This document shows, piece by piece, positions 1 through 9,156 of a DNA stretch of 64,000 nt. The DNA is taken from NCBI GenBank assembly GCA_016713425.1, contig JADJPE010000005.1, positions 4,030,001-4,094,000 on the forward strand, in the 5' to 3' direction. Both the position numbers and the translations under genes were made by a program. Origin of the DNA: Deltaproteobacteria bacterium (GTDB lineage: Bacteria; Myxococcota; Kuafuiibacteriia; Kuafuiibacteriales; Kuafuiibacteriaceae). Under the pieces are notes generated by a model that saw nothing but the letters and a program-made list of their open reading frames with translations, was not told the DNA's origin and did not search any database. The first letter of the stretch is position 1; each line of letters begins with the position of its first letter.

Positions 1-584
1 GCTTGCTCAAGGTGCCTGAGTACTGCCGCGTTACGCGCGTCATTCGCGACATCCCCGGTCAGGACATCATGGTCGGGAACCGGGTTTCGAACCTTCGCGA
101 GGCGGTCGAGGAGGGCGTTCGCCGGACGGGTGGTCGGCTCAAGGACATACGCAGCCGAGAGCTCAAAGATGCGGCGTATGACGCCCAAGACCTCTCCCTC
201 GAGACCGCGTCCTATTCGACGGGCGTTGGGGAAGAGCATTTCTTGCAGTGGGTGACCTCTTCGGGCCGATTGGCGGCATTTCTGCGGCTTTTCTTTCCGT
301 GCGGGCCCAGTTTCGTCGCCGAGCTGAACGGATCAGCCATCGTGCGAGAGCTTCATGTCTATGGAACCGCAATGGCGCTGCATGCGCGCGATGGTTTGGC
401 CGCACAGCATCGAGGGCTCGGCCGGTCGTTGCTGAAGGTGGCCGCCCAGAGGGCACACGATCGCGGATTCGAATATCTTGCCGTCATTTCTGCGATAGGC
501 ACCCGGGGATACTATCGTTCATGCGGTTTCAGGGACGGGGCGCTTTATCAGCATCGCTCGTGCTCGGATTCGTACGGACCGTGA
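1..584 (+). CDS. elp3: Elp3-type tRNA U34 carboxymethyl synthase, C-terminal part (5' end outside window)
   Basis: This is the last ~193 residues of an Elp3-family enzyme, which joins a radical-SAM domain to a GNAT acetyltransferase domain to make the cm5U34 modification of tRNA. The visible part starts in the end of the radical-SAM/linker region (RVTRVIRDIPGQDI, then an RSREL segment like the family's conserved R(T/S)RE). It continues into the GNAT domain, with the family signature VRELHVYGTA, an acetyl-CoA loop region (HRGLGRSLLK) and the terminal VISAIGTRGYYRSCGF. The radical-SAM cysteines lie upstream of the window. The TTG at position 3 is an internal Leu codon, not the start. The stop falls at 582-584. 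Family assignment is strong; whether the upstream part is intact cannot be seen. Confidence 0.88.
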   Translation, partial: LLKVPEYCRVTRVIRDIPGQDIMVGNRVSNLREAVEEGVRRTGGRLKDIRSRELKDAAYDAQDLSLETASYSTGVGEEHFLQWVTSSGRLAAFLRLFFPCGPSFVAELNGSAIVRELHVYGTAMALHARDGLAAQHRGLGRSLLKVAAQRAHDRGFEYLAVISAIGTRGYYRSCGFRDGALYQHRSCSDSYGP

Positions 585-840
585 GGGTTTGGAAAGGCTC
601 GCTTCGGCGGCGCGAGTGCTCATTCGTTTCGGTGCTTGCGCGCGTTTGAACAGAAGGTGCGGAGTCAGCAAACTCTTTTACGAATCCATGGGTTTGGCGC
701 TGGACTTGCGTATAGACTCAAGGACGCCGCCTGCGTCGGTCGGCGGGATGTTTTGAGGTCGATGCTCGGTCGCTCAGTCCTCATCGGGGAACCGATGTCC
801 AGCGTGGAGACCGAGCTGCGTGTAACGGAAGGGTAAGGCG
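585..840 (+). other. Intergenic region upstream of the PilY1-like gene
   Basis: About 256 bases with no convincing gene. A 66-codon reading frame (636-836) fills most of it, but its translation has no recognisable motif, signal peptide or membrane segment and no good ribosome-binding site, so I do not call it. A purine-rich GGAAGGGTAAGG directly before 841 is the likely ribosome-binding site of the next gene. Confidence 0.4.
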
Positions 841-3800
841 ATGCTGACAGAGGCACTGCTCATTTCAGTTCAAGTGCTTGTCGCTCAGGCGACCCCGGGG
901 GGAGACCGATTTCCTCCGGACCAGGTCCATATCTTGCGGGCGGCCGACGGCCATCCCAACGTTGAGCTGGTCCTCGACAGTTCGGGCTCGATGGGCGAGG
1001 GCGTTCAGGATCCGACCCCTTACATCCCTGAGTCGGACTGCGTCTTCTATTGGAATCAGGTCAGCCCCTGCCGAGCCGATCCCGAGCCGCCGATCGGAGA
1101 CCCGACGTGGCGTCAGTGCCACCCCGATTCCTACTGGAACGTCGTGACCAGTAAGCCTCACCTGACCAAGACCGACCAGCTCAAGGCCGTGCTTACCGGC
1201 TGCCGCACGGCGAGCGACGGCATCCTAGACAAGTGGGCGGGGCGGATCAATTTCGCGCTCCGGCAGTTTGGTGAGGATCGAACGGGGCTGCTCCTGCCTG
1301 GGGGCGACTTCGGTATGGGCCCGGGCAAACTGGCGCAGCTCGAGGCCGCGGTCCATAGCCTTCCGGCCGAAGGCTACACGCCCCTGACTCCGGCGCACGC
1401 GCTCGCGGCCCGGCATTTTCATGAGTACTTCGGCCCATCGAACACGGAGGTCTGTCGGCAGAACTATATCGTCATGCTCACCGATGGGATCGGAAACCGC
1501 GACTACAACTTCGAGCCCTACGATTGGGAGTGCAGCTCGCCGCCCGAGGATCCGGTCAGCTACGCATCGACGCCGGGGGTGACCGACGAGAATCCAGCGG
1601 AAGGCGCCGCGTATGTCTATCGGCGCGCCTCGATCGCGTCGACGCTGGCCGAGAGCTTCGCCGACAATATGTGTACGGTCGACGGGCGACAGCCGATCGG
1701 CACCTACACGATCGGCTTTCACACGGACGCCCAAGGTAACAACGTGCTTGAGGATGTGGCGCAGGTCGGTGGCGGTCGGTTCTATCCCTCGACGGATTAC
1801 GCATCGCTCGACCAAGCCTTCGAGGAGATCATCGTCGACATTCTCGAGCGGGCCTCGGTCAACTTCGGCGGTGCGACGATCGCCAACGACGGTGCTTTTC
1901 AGGGCAACTATGTCTATGTGGCGCACTGGGCGCCTTCGCAACATGGGAAGTGGGCGGGCAATCTGAAGAAGTTTCGGCTCTTTCCGTTCGACTCGAACTT
2001 CGAGTTCGACGCGACGGACGACTCGACGTATTTCGTCGTCGATCCCGCCAATCCGGCGAGCTTGGTCATCAATACGACGCCCCGTGACTTGTGGAGCGGA
2101 GATTCGAGTCTTCGGGCTCGCGCCGGCGGTGCGGGGGCGATCATGCTTGCGAACCGCGGTTGGCCGGGCGATCCGGCGCCACCAGACGCAGCGTATCCAG
2201 CGCCTGCTTCACCCTACGATCGCACGATCAAGACCTGGCGCCCGATGGAGCCGTTCACGGATTACGTCGCCTTCGATGGGAGTCCGGCTGGGTTGTCGCC
2301 GGACGACACGTGGACGCCCAATTTCTGCGAGCACATGCGGCTCATCAACTACATCCATGGCTACACGTACGACGTCGAGGACTGTGCGGCGTGCACGGCG
2401 TGGGGTGATGCGGGGTGTGCGCCCGTGGGCCTCGATTGGCCGATCTCCTCCGCCATCAACGGCGCGACGACGCTCCTCAAGTACCATGAAGATTGCGAAG
2501 GCGCGGCCGGGCGCTGCTTTGTCGTGACGGGTGGCCAGGCGGGTCTGATCTCGTTTTTTGACGCCTACGATGGTCACGAGGTTTCGGCGCTCCTCCCCGG
2601 CGAGCTTCTCAGCCTGAAGCCGGGCGCGTCGCCGATCGCGAATGACTATCTGCGCGACATCGATCGGCAACCTTCGTTCGACGCGCCGCTTCGCTTCTAC
2701 GCCGATGGGGCCACCCGCCTTCTGCACGACGATCGCAATGGCAACGGCGTGATCGATGTGGCGAATGGCCAGCCCGAGACCGCCTACCTGGTGTTTGGCC
2801 TGGGGCGCGGCGGGAGGGAGATGGTCCTGGTTCCGGTTGGGCCTGGCTTCGACGGTGAACCCACGGTATCGGCCGGAAATCCGGCTCGGATCTTGGCGCC
2901 CTATGACGAGCCGAACGGTGCATCGTTCTCGAATATTCAAGACCTCTGGAGCGCTCCGGCCTATTCGGAGCTCCGCGAGCCCATCAGCGGGAGCTTTGTT
3001 CAGGTCATTGCGTTCGGTTCCGGGCACATGCGGCATCTCGATTATCCGAACGCCCAGATGGGCGCCGGTCTCCCTGTCTCCGGCAACCCGGGGACGTTGA
3101 CGGATGTGACCGTTCCCGCGGGTGCGTATGCGAATGGCTGCGCGGCCTTGATGGCGCAAAACGGAGAGACGGCGCTTGCCTGTGATCCGCTCGCGTATTT
3201 GTCGGACACATTGCCTCCGCCGCCCATGATTCCGCGACCGCTTTATCCATGCACGCCATGCACCGATCCGCTTGGCTGCGCAGGGGGCGCGCCGTTTTGC
3301 TATGACTGGCCCGGGATTGCCGGCATCGCACCGGCCTACGCGCCGCCGCACAACATCGTGACGGCCCCGCTTCGCTGGAATGACGGTGCAGGCGGTCGGG
3401 CGGTCGCCTTTCAGGTCGTGTTCAGCACGATCGATCTCCAGCCCGGTGACTGCGTCCATCTCAAGGATGGTTCAGGCGCCACGGTGGCGTCGCTTTGTGG
3501 TGCGCTCGGCGGGCCGGTGACAAGCCACTGGATCTACGATGATCAGTTCGCGCTTCAGTTCTCTTCCAACGGAATCGATGACGCCAGTGCGTATGGGTAC
3601 ACGATTTCCGACATCCATGTGAGGGTGCAGGGTCCGGCGCTTGGCGTCTGTGCTGCCTGCGACGTCGACAACGACGGCTCGTGCTCGGCATCTGCGACGG
3701 AATGCGCGCCGGCGGGTCCGATCGACTGCGGGGCTTGCGATCTGGATGGAAATTTTGCGTGCAGTCCGGCCGAATGCGGTACGGCGACGTCGACCACGAC

Positions 3801-4821
3801 GACGCCGAGCGTCTATGTGATGGACCTTCATGCGTGGGCCGGCAGCAATGATCCGAAGGGATATCGGGATGCATTGCTCATGCGCTTCACCTCGGACTGC
3901 GGGACGCAGAAGGAGGCGAATGAGGTCTGCTTTGATGCGTCCGACGCGCCCGATCTTGCGCACATGATCTTTCCCATCAGCTCCGAGATCGCGAAGTTGG
4001 AGGAGGGCGGCCTGCTGCGTGCGCTCTACTTCGGCGATGAGGGCGGGCAGATCTGGAAGATCTTCTTCGATCCGCTCGCGGGCAATTGGAGCGCCCGGCG
4101 ACTTGCGAACATGAATCGGTCAGCTTCCGGGATTCAAGGCAACTCCAAGGATTTTCGCAAGATCTTCAGCAAGCTCGAGGTCGTGCGTTCGTCGTGCAAT
4201 GGGACGCGTTCGGTCGGTGTGTACTTCGGAACCGGAAACCTCCAGCGGGCGGCATCCTTCGACAACCTCGGGGATCCGAACATCAGCGGTCTTCCGGGAG
4301 GCAATGTCCTGTCGAACCGAGACATCATGGGCGTCGTCTGGGATTCGCCGAAGCTTCCCGCCGGTGGGACCGACCTCGAACACATGCTGAACGTGACCGA
4401 CGAGGTCCGCATTGATGATCCGACCCAGGATGGAACGCAAGGCTACTTCATCGAGCTGTTGGCGAACGAAAAGGTCTTGAGACCCGCCCTCGTGTTCAAC
4501 GGGGTGTCATTCTTCAAGACGTATCAACCGATCACGCCGGCAACCGAGTGTGTCTCTTCGCGAGGCCTCGACCGCGTCTATGCCTTCAACAACTGTAATG
4601 CGGAGCCGGTGACGGACTCGAACGGCAATTCCGTGACCGACGTCGGCGATCGGCTTGCTTGGTCGAGCGATCTGACAGACATCGGTGCGCCCCTCATGTT
4701 GTTCACGCCCGCGGGAGAGGATGCCTTCGTCCAGACGGGCGATCAGGTCGCGGGCAATGCGGCGCTGCCTTCGAAGCGGTTCCGAAGGGGTCTCAGTCTT
4801 CTGTTGTTCCGGCTGATCTAG
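841..4821 (+). CDS. Large secreted PilY1-like protein with N-terminal von Willebrand A domain
   Basis: A 1326-aa protein. A short hydrophobic start (residues ~5-16, without a classical charged n-region) precedes a vWA domain with an intact MIDAS start, DSSGS, at residues 46-50. The middle carries a Ca-loop-like DRNGNGVID motif and Cys-rich CDVDNDG / CDLDGN segments. The C-terminal third looks like the PilY1 beta-propeller region (LLRALYFGDEGGQIWKIFF; VYFGTGNLQRAA). PilY1 proteins are type IV pilus tip or assembly adhesins, and the vWA domain binds ligands through a metal ion. No pilin or pilus-assembly gene is visible beside it, so a role as a pilus-tip or surface adhesin is inferred. The start at 841 has a good purine-rich RBS. 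The domain layout is well supported; exact function is not. Confidence 0.8.
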   Translation: MLTEALLISVQVLVAQATPGGDRFPPDQVHILRAADGHPNVELVLDSSGSMGEGVQDPTPYIPESDCVFYWNQVSPCRADPEPPIGDPTWRQCHPDSYWNVVTSKPHLTKTDQLKAVLTGCRTASDGILDKWAGRINFALRQFGEDRTGLLLPGGDFGMGPGKLAQLEAAVHSLPAEGYTPLTPAHALAARHFHEYFGPSNTEVCRQNYIVMLTDGIGNRDYNFEPYDWECSSPPEDPVSYASTPGVTDENPAEGAAYVYRRASIASTLAESFADNMCTVDGRQPIGTYTIGFHTDAQGNNVLEDVAQVGGGRFYPSTDYASLDQAFEEIIVDILERASVNFGGATIANDGAFQGNYVYVAHWAPSQHGKWAGNLKKFRLFPFDSNFEFDATDDSTYFVVDPANPASLVINTTPRDLWSGDSSLRARAGGAGAIMLANRGWPGDPAPPDAAYPAPASPYDRTIKTWRPMEPFTDYVAFDGSPAGLSPDDTWTPNFCEHMRLINYIHGYTYDVEDCAACTAWGDAGCAPVGLDWPISSAINGATTLLKYHEDCEGAAGRCFVVTGGQAGLISFFDAYDGHEVSALLPGELLSLKPGASPIANDYLRDIDRQPSFDAPLRFYADGATRLLHDDRNGNGVIDVANGQPETAYLVFGLGRGGREMVLVPVGPGFDGEPTVSAGNPARILAPYDEPNGASFSNIQDLWSAPAYSELREPISGSFVQVIAFGSGHMRHLDYPNAQMGAGLPVSGNPGTLTDVTVPAGAYANGCAALMAQNGETALACDPLAYLSDTLPPPPMIPRPLYPCTPCTDPLGCAGGAPFCYDWPGIAGIAPAYAPPHNIVTAPLRWNDGAGGRAVAFQVVFSTIDLQPGDCVHLKDGSGATVASLCGALGGPVTSHWIYDDQFALQFSSNGIDDASAYGYTISDIHVRVQGPALGVCAACDVDNDGSCSASATECAPAGPIDCGACDLDGNFACSPAECGTATSTTTTPSVYVMDLHAWAGSNDPKGYRDALLMRFTSDCGTQKEANEVCFDASDAPDLAHMIFPISSEIAKLEEGGLLRALYFGDEGGQIWKIFFDPLAGNWSARRLANMNRSASGIQGNSKDFRKIFSKLEVVRSSCNGTRSVGVYFGTGNLQRAASFDNLGDPNISGLPGGNVLSNRDIMGVVWDSPKLPAGGTDLEHMLNVTDEVRIDDPTQDGTQGYFIELLANEKVLRPALVFNGVSFFKTYQPITPATECVSSRGLDRVYAFNNCNAEPVTDSNGNSVTDVGDRLAWSSDLTDIGAPLMLFTPAGEDAFVQTGDQVAGNAALPSKRFRRGLSLLLFRLI

Positions 4822-4880
4822 GCGGTGAGGAACAGAGGCTCAGGACGACGCCACAAGGACCCGAGACGATAGGAAAGAAG

Positions 4881-4904
4881 AAGTAGAAGTAGAAGTAGAA
4901 GTAG
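4881..4904 (+). repeat. AAGTAG hexamer tandem array, four copies
   Basis: Four exact copies of AAGTAG lie in the ~110-base gap before the gene at 4932, inside a long purine-only tract (about 4872-4931). The tract runs directly into the AGAGGAGAG ribosome-binding site. Variable copy number here would change the leader and could tune translation; that is inference. Confidence 0.85.
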
Positions 4905-4931
4905 AGAGAAGGAAAGAGGGAGAGGAGAGAC

Positions 4932-5402
4932 ATGATGAACTCGCTGCGTCTCATGGGGGCTTTGGTGTTCGCGGGCGCGGCCCTGTGGGGACTCGACGCT
5001 CGCGCCGACGATACGAGGGAGAAGGCGGCCGCGTTGAAGCGTGGCACCCTCAGCCGGGCGGAGCTTGCCGAGCGCACGTACACGAAGAATGAGATGTCGA
5101 CGACCGGTCTCCTGCGTCGGTATGGTGATGGCCGGGTTTGGCTTCAGGTGCCGCTCGCGCCGGGCGTCGACCGCGAGGCTCTGGTTCGATCGCACCAGCT
5201 TCTCTCAACGCAGGTCAAAGGTGCCGATCCGGGCACATATCTTCGTCCCTTCCCGGTGGCGATTGACGGCCCGACGGAGCCGATGCTCAAGCGACGGTTA
5301 GGGCGTGAGGTGGAGCTCTCGTTGGTTCAGGATCAGCGCGGACATTGGGCCGTGGCTGATATCCGCACCGTCGAAGCGCGCAAGCGCTCGTCGTCCGACT
5401 GA
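4932..5402 (+). CDS. Small exported protein of unknown function
   Basis: A 156-aa protein with a clear Sec-type signal peptide: MMNSLRLMG, a hydrophobic core (ALVFAGAALWGL) and a likely cleavage after DARA. The mature part is charged, soluble-looking and has no motif I recognise. It ends in a Lys/Arg/Ser-rich tail. The start is supported by AGAGGAGAG just upstream. It follows the PilY1-like gene in the same direction with a gap of about 110 bases, so co-transcription is possible. It is probably periplasmic; no enzymatic residues can be proposed. Confidence 0.6.
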   Translation: MMNSLRLMGALVFAGAALWGLDARADDTREKAAALKRGTLSRAELAERTYTKNEMSTTGLLRRYGDGRVWLQVPLAPGVDREALVRSHQLLSTQVKGADPGTYLRPFPVAIDGPTEPMLKRRLGREVELSLVQDQRGHWAVADIRTVEARKRSSSD

Positions 5403-5468
5403 GGTCTTCGGCCGACACACACGTATGCCTATGCCTCTTCGATTATCGATCTTATCAAGGCTCACTTA

Positions 5469-6239
5469 TTAAGGCTCACGCACGACTTGGTACGTGTGGC
5501 TTGACGTATCGAGCAACAGATACTCAAGCCGTCCTGCGACGCATGTTCCGCTGTTGAGGAGGAGTTGGCCGTCCACTTCGATCCTCTTGGCGTGGTGGGT
5601 GTGTCCGGTGATGACGATCTCGCCTTTTCTTGCTCGACCGTACGCGACGGCACGGCGGTCGAAGGTGTCAGGCCTGTCCGAATGACGCTCTCGGCGCGCT
5701 GAAGAGAGGTCTTGATCGTGATCATGGGCATCCCGGTGCGTCGTTGCTGCGGCTCGCGCGGCACGCCGGTCGATCGTCTGCGTCACGTGAAAGCCCGCGC
5801 GCTCGAGCCAACCACCGGCCCAGACGCCGGCGCGGCTCAATGGGGCTCGGTCGCGCTCGAACCATGAGAGCTGATGCCCGTGGAAGAAGACGAGCTTCGT
5901 GCGGCCCTCGGCGATGTGGAGACATTCGGGTGCACCCAGAACGTCGCCCACGATGATGTCATGATTGCCTTGGACCAGCCGGTAGCGAGGGTCTTCGACG
6001 AGTCTGCGGCTGAGCGTTGGGTACGCATCGAGGACGCTTGCAAGCTCTCGCCGCGGTGCACCAGGCCACAGGCCGCGCAATGTTTCGAAGATATCGCCCA
6101 GGAGGACGATCATGTCGGCGATTCGCTCGAGCTCGTCGAGCCACGAAAGAAAGAGATGCTCTCGCTCCCGGTTGCGTCCGAAGCGGTCGAGCGCGTTCTT
6201 TGCGCCGAGATGGAGATCACTCAACACCGCGATGTGCAT
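5469..6239 (-). CDS. Calcineurin-like metallophosphoesterase (UDP-2,3-diacylglucosamine hydrolase-like)
   Basis: A 256-aa metallophosphoesterase with the full set of binuclear-metal motifs: SDLHLG near the N-terminus, LLGDIFE (about residue 49), GNHD (about 92-95), a HGHQ segment (about 120) and GHTHHA towards the C-terminus. Length and motif order resemble LpxH, which cleaves UDP-2,3-diacylglucosamine in lipid A synthesis, but other phosphoesterases share them. A His/Asp-rich stretch (HRDAHDHDQD) interrupts the cap region around residue 175. The gene converges on the small exported-protein gene and diverges from the barrel gene at 6324. The fold is certain; the substrate is not. Confidence 0.8.
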   Translation of the reverse strand: MHIAVLSDLHLGAKNALDRFGRNREREHLFLSWLDELERIADMIVLLGDIFETLRGLWPGAPRRELASVLDAYPTLSRRLVEDPRYRLVQGNHDIIVGDVLGAPECLHIAEGRTKLVFFHGHQLSWFERDRAPLSRAGVWAGGWLERAGFHVTQTIDRRAARAAATTHRDAHDHDQDLSSARRERHSDRPDTFDRRAVAYGRARKGEIVITGHTHHAKRIEVDGQLLLNSGTCVAGRLEYLLLDTSSHTYQVVREP

Positions 6240-6323
6240 CGATCATCGACCATCCTAGCACAGCCCGTTGCGTGCATAGAAAAGACTAGGGCTCCATCCG
6301 TCTTTGCTGATAAGACCGCGACC

Positions 6324-7320
6324 ATGAATCGCGTACAGCAGGTCCTTTCTCTGTGTGTGATCGCGGCTTTGCCGCGGGTTGCGTTCGCGCAAGATTCGAC
6401 TTCGACCGACGACACCGGCGATGTCCTGCTTGGGGGCGACGAGGATAGGGGGGCCGGGGGCTCTTCGGGCTCGGGGGCTGCGGGCGACGACAGCGCGACG
6501 TTGGACGAAGTCGACATCGATCCGCTGGGCTCCGGCACCGATCCTGACGACACCAGCAGCATCGATGCGGCGCCACGGACCTTTCCCAAGGTCTATACGC
6601 AACGCTCGCTCGTGTTGCCCCGGGGGCAAGCTGCGCCTCGATGTCGCGCCGACGAGCCTCAGCATCGACAATTCGGGCGCGGTCGGGGGACCGAATCGGG
6701 GGCTGATGATCGGCCGCCACGGAGCCTCGGGGGTCGGCGGCGGGGTGACCGTTTCGTCATTGAGCCTTGGGGCGACGATGGGCATCGTCGACAATGTCGA
6801 GGTCGGCACGGTCTTGCTGCCGATCGTGCTTGCACCCGATTTCGACTTTGGCGACATGGAGTTCTTCGGAAAGTATCGCTTCTTGTGGGCGGACGATCTC
6901 GAGGTCGCCGGCCTGGCCACGCTTCGGCTTCCCACCAACTCTAATTTGGCGATCGCTGTCGGTGTGCCCGTGATCTACCACATGGGGCCCTACATGAAAG
7001 TCGAGGGCGGCGCAGAACTTGAACTCATCTTCGACAACACGGTGCTCAACGTTGACCTGCCGATAGGCCTTGCCTACAACATCCAGCCCGAGCTGTTCAT
7101 TGCGGGGCGAAGTGGTCTCTTCATCCCCGACTTCGAAAGCGTTGTGTTTCCGCTCGGCGTTCAGGTTGGCTACACGTTGCTCAGGCCGGGTGTGCCGCAG
7201 ATGGACATCATCGGTGCGCTCGATTGGCCATACTTCCTGAACACGGACAGTGGCTTCTTGCTGAGTACGTGGCGCTTGACGGTCGGCGCCAACATCTTGT
7301 TCGACCTTCCCCTCGACTGA
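6324..7320 (+). pseudogene. Outer-membrane beta-barrel-like exported protein, one-base frameshift
   Basis: The ATG at 6324 opens a signal peptide (MNRVQQVLSLCVIAALPRVAFA) followed by an acidic Asp/Ser/Gly-rich linker. At a C4G5 run (6618-6626) the frame breaks. Removing one base restores LPRGKLRLDVAPTSLSID and continues to the stop at 7320, giving 331 aa. The downstream part is rich in alternating hydrophobic/polar strands (for example VGVPVIYHMG, LDWPYFLNTDSG), as in small outer-membrane channels. I recognise no named family. Both halves have protein-like composition in their own frames, so the break is recent or a sequencing error. The gene diverges from the phosphoesterase across an 84-base gap that should hold both promoters. 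Confidence 0.7.
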
Positions 7321-7348
7321 CGTCGACGAGCCACAATCCTCTGGCACC

Positions 7349-7908
7349 TCATACCGCAAAGGGGCGCTCCCCAATGCCGTAGATGAGATAGGTGCCCATC
7401 GGACCCATGTCCATGCGGTCGACGATCTTCCACTGGAACAGCTCTGAATAGAACTCGAAGCCGGCCGCGCTGTCGCGGGCCATGAGCTCGTTCCAACAGA
7501 CCTCGCCTTCCTTCTCCATCGCGTGCGGGGTCATGGGTGTGAGCGGTTTGAATGCGGCAAAGACGCCACCTTGAGGGTCGCCCAAGACTGCGAAGCGACC
7601 GACCGTGGGAATATCGTCGGGGCCTTGTAGACCCGCCCGCCCAGCCGTTCGGCCGCGTTGGCCGTCGCATCGACGTCGTCGACCTGGACATAGCCAAGCC
7701 AATGAGGTGGAGCGCCCATCGCTTCAGCTTCTTTGGGTAGGGTCATGACGCCGCCGATCGGCCCCTGCGCCCCGACCAACATCGTGTACTCGGGACCGAA
7801 CGCCTCGGTCTTCCAGCCGATGATCTGAGAATAGAAGGCGATCGATGCCCTCTCATCCTTCGCCATGTGTTCGTGCCAAACAAAGAATCCATTGGTCGTT
7901 TCTGCCAT
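7349..7908 (-). pseudogene. VOC/glyoxalase-family protein, frameshifted and 3'-truncated
   Basis: From the start at 7908, the first glyoxalase-fold unit reads FFVWHEHMAKDERASIAFYS, then a GWKTEAF segment and WLGYVQVDDVDATANAAERLGG. Around 7619-7624 (GGGGCC on the plus strand) one base appears to be missing. Reading resumes in another frame with GPDDIPTVGRFAVLGDPQGG and enters a second unit (CWNELMARDSAAGFEFYSEL). That second unit stops after about 55 residues at 7349, whereas two-domain proteins of this type need about 60 more. The lost part would have run into the convergent barrel gene. Such proteins are small metal-dependent lyases, isomerases or resistance proteins. Frameshift plus truncation argues for real decay. 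Confidence 0.72.
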
Positions 7909-8146
7909 CTTGTTCCTCCCGGCCGGGTGTTAACCGAGCCCCCCCGGACCACGTGTTGTGACCGACAGACGCCAGCTGCCCATGATGCGAGCCGGGAGAC
8001 GAGTTCCTCAGATGTGGAGTCAACGACGCTCGAGCGACGAAGGACGAAGGGCGAAGCCCACGTGGCCTCATCGACGGCGCTTCAGGAGAGAGGGAGAGCC
8101 ATGGCGCACGCCTTTTCGAGGCGCGCGCGGGCCGAGGACAATGATT

Positions 8147-9043
8147 CTACTCGCAGACGTGTGTGGTGCCAGAGAACGCCAGTGCGTTCGTACAGGCCGT
8201 GGCATCGCCGCAACCACAGATGCCGGAGTAGCAGGTGTCGAAACCTGCGCCCAGGCAGTCGGCGTCGGCGCTGCATCCACAGACGCCAGACGCCTGACAG
8301 ACCGTGCCTCCGATCGTGGCGCCGGCACACGAGTCCGGCGAATCTGCGCAGACGCACGTCCCTGTGCCGGCGTTGCAGGTTGGATATTGGGCTGAGGAGC
8401 AGTCCTCGTCGCCGTTGCACGGATTGCGGCACGTGCCGCCATCACACACGGCGTCATCGGTGTTGGCACGGCCACACACGGTGACATCGGTGGTACCGTC
8501 GATGGCTTTGATGGTCACCTCGATCATGCTCAACGTCGTGCAGGCCAGATACTGCGACGGCGCCGTCGCGCAATAGCCGCCTTCGACACAGACCTGTCCG
8601 GGGCAGTCGGCATCTGCCGCGCAGGGCGTAGTCCCGGCGGATGGATAAAACCAACCATTCGCTTGGGCAACGCATGACGCGTCTTCCGTGCAGCCCGCGA
8701 CCGCCCGCGTGCAACGACCGGAGTTGCAGGTGAAGCCGATGTCTGTACCACCGACCATGCAGTCATCGTCTTCGGCGCACTCCTCTTGGCAGAATTGGTA
8801 GCCGTTCCCGGCCGTTCCCGTGTCGGCAACGGCCGCGTCGGTCCCGGTCGAGCCTGCGTCGGTGCCGGTCGAACTTGCGTCCGTGCCGGTCGAACTTGCG
8901 TCCGTGCCGGTTGCTGCGTCGGCCTGGGTCCCGGCGTCTTGGGATGGGGTGCTTCCATCGTCGTCGTCGCTGCACCCGATGCCCAGAAGCGTTCCGCACG
9001 AGATGAGCAGAGCACAGCCAAAGTTGAGTTTTCCAATATGCAA
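8147..9043 (-). CDS. Cysteine-rich lipoprotein with Thr/Asp linker repeat
   Basis: A ~298-aa lipoprotein. I place the start at a TTG (codon at 9043) because GGAGGA sits just upstream and the protein then begins with a good signal peptide ending in the lipobox LLGIGC followed by SDDDD. A flexible linker of TGTDASS/TGTDAGS repeats follows. The rest has roughly 30 cysteines in short repeated patterns (CAEDDDC, CAADADCPG, CSADADCLG, CADSPDSC), resembling disulfide-rich modules of myxobacterial surface lipoproteins. No catalytic motif is visible. Its upstream side faces the IS630 element, so insertion may have altered its promoter. Lipoprotein call strong; function unknown. Confidence 0.72.
   Translation of the reverse strand: MHIGKLNFGCALLISCGTLLGIGCSDDDDGSTPSQDAGTQADAATGTDASSTGTDASSTGTDAGSTGTDAAVADTGTAGNGYQFCQEECAEDDDCMVGGTDIGFTCNSGRCTRAVAGCTEDASCVAQANGWFYPSAGTTPCAADADCPGQVCVEGGYCATAPSQYLACTTLSMIEVTIKAIDGTTDVTVCGRANTDDAVCDGGTCRNPCNGDEDCSSAQYPTCNAGTGTCVCADSPDSCAGATIGGTVCQASGVCGCSADADCLGAGFDTCYSGICGCGDATACTNALAFSGTTHVCE
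8835..8915 (-). repeat. 21-nt in-frame tandem repeat in the lipoprotein linker
   Basis: Three full 21-nt units and one partial unit, starting at 8835, 8856, 8877 and 8898, encode seven-residue repeats (ASSTGTD). The second and third units differ at one base. The repeat lengthens the linker between the lipidated Cys and the Cys-rich domain. Confidence 0.9.
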
Positions 9044-9156
9044 GGCGTTCCTCCTTCGGACGAAAGTCCTAGATGTGCTCGGCTGAGATTTCGAGCCGCT
9101 CTTGCGCAGACCTCGAGCGCGGATCATGGTGTGGCGATCTCCAGGGAGGGGATCGT

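Noticed and set aside
636..836. Small gene before the PilY1-like gene
   Set aside because: No motif, no signal peptide and no convincing ribosome-binding site.
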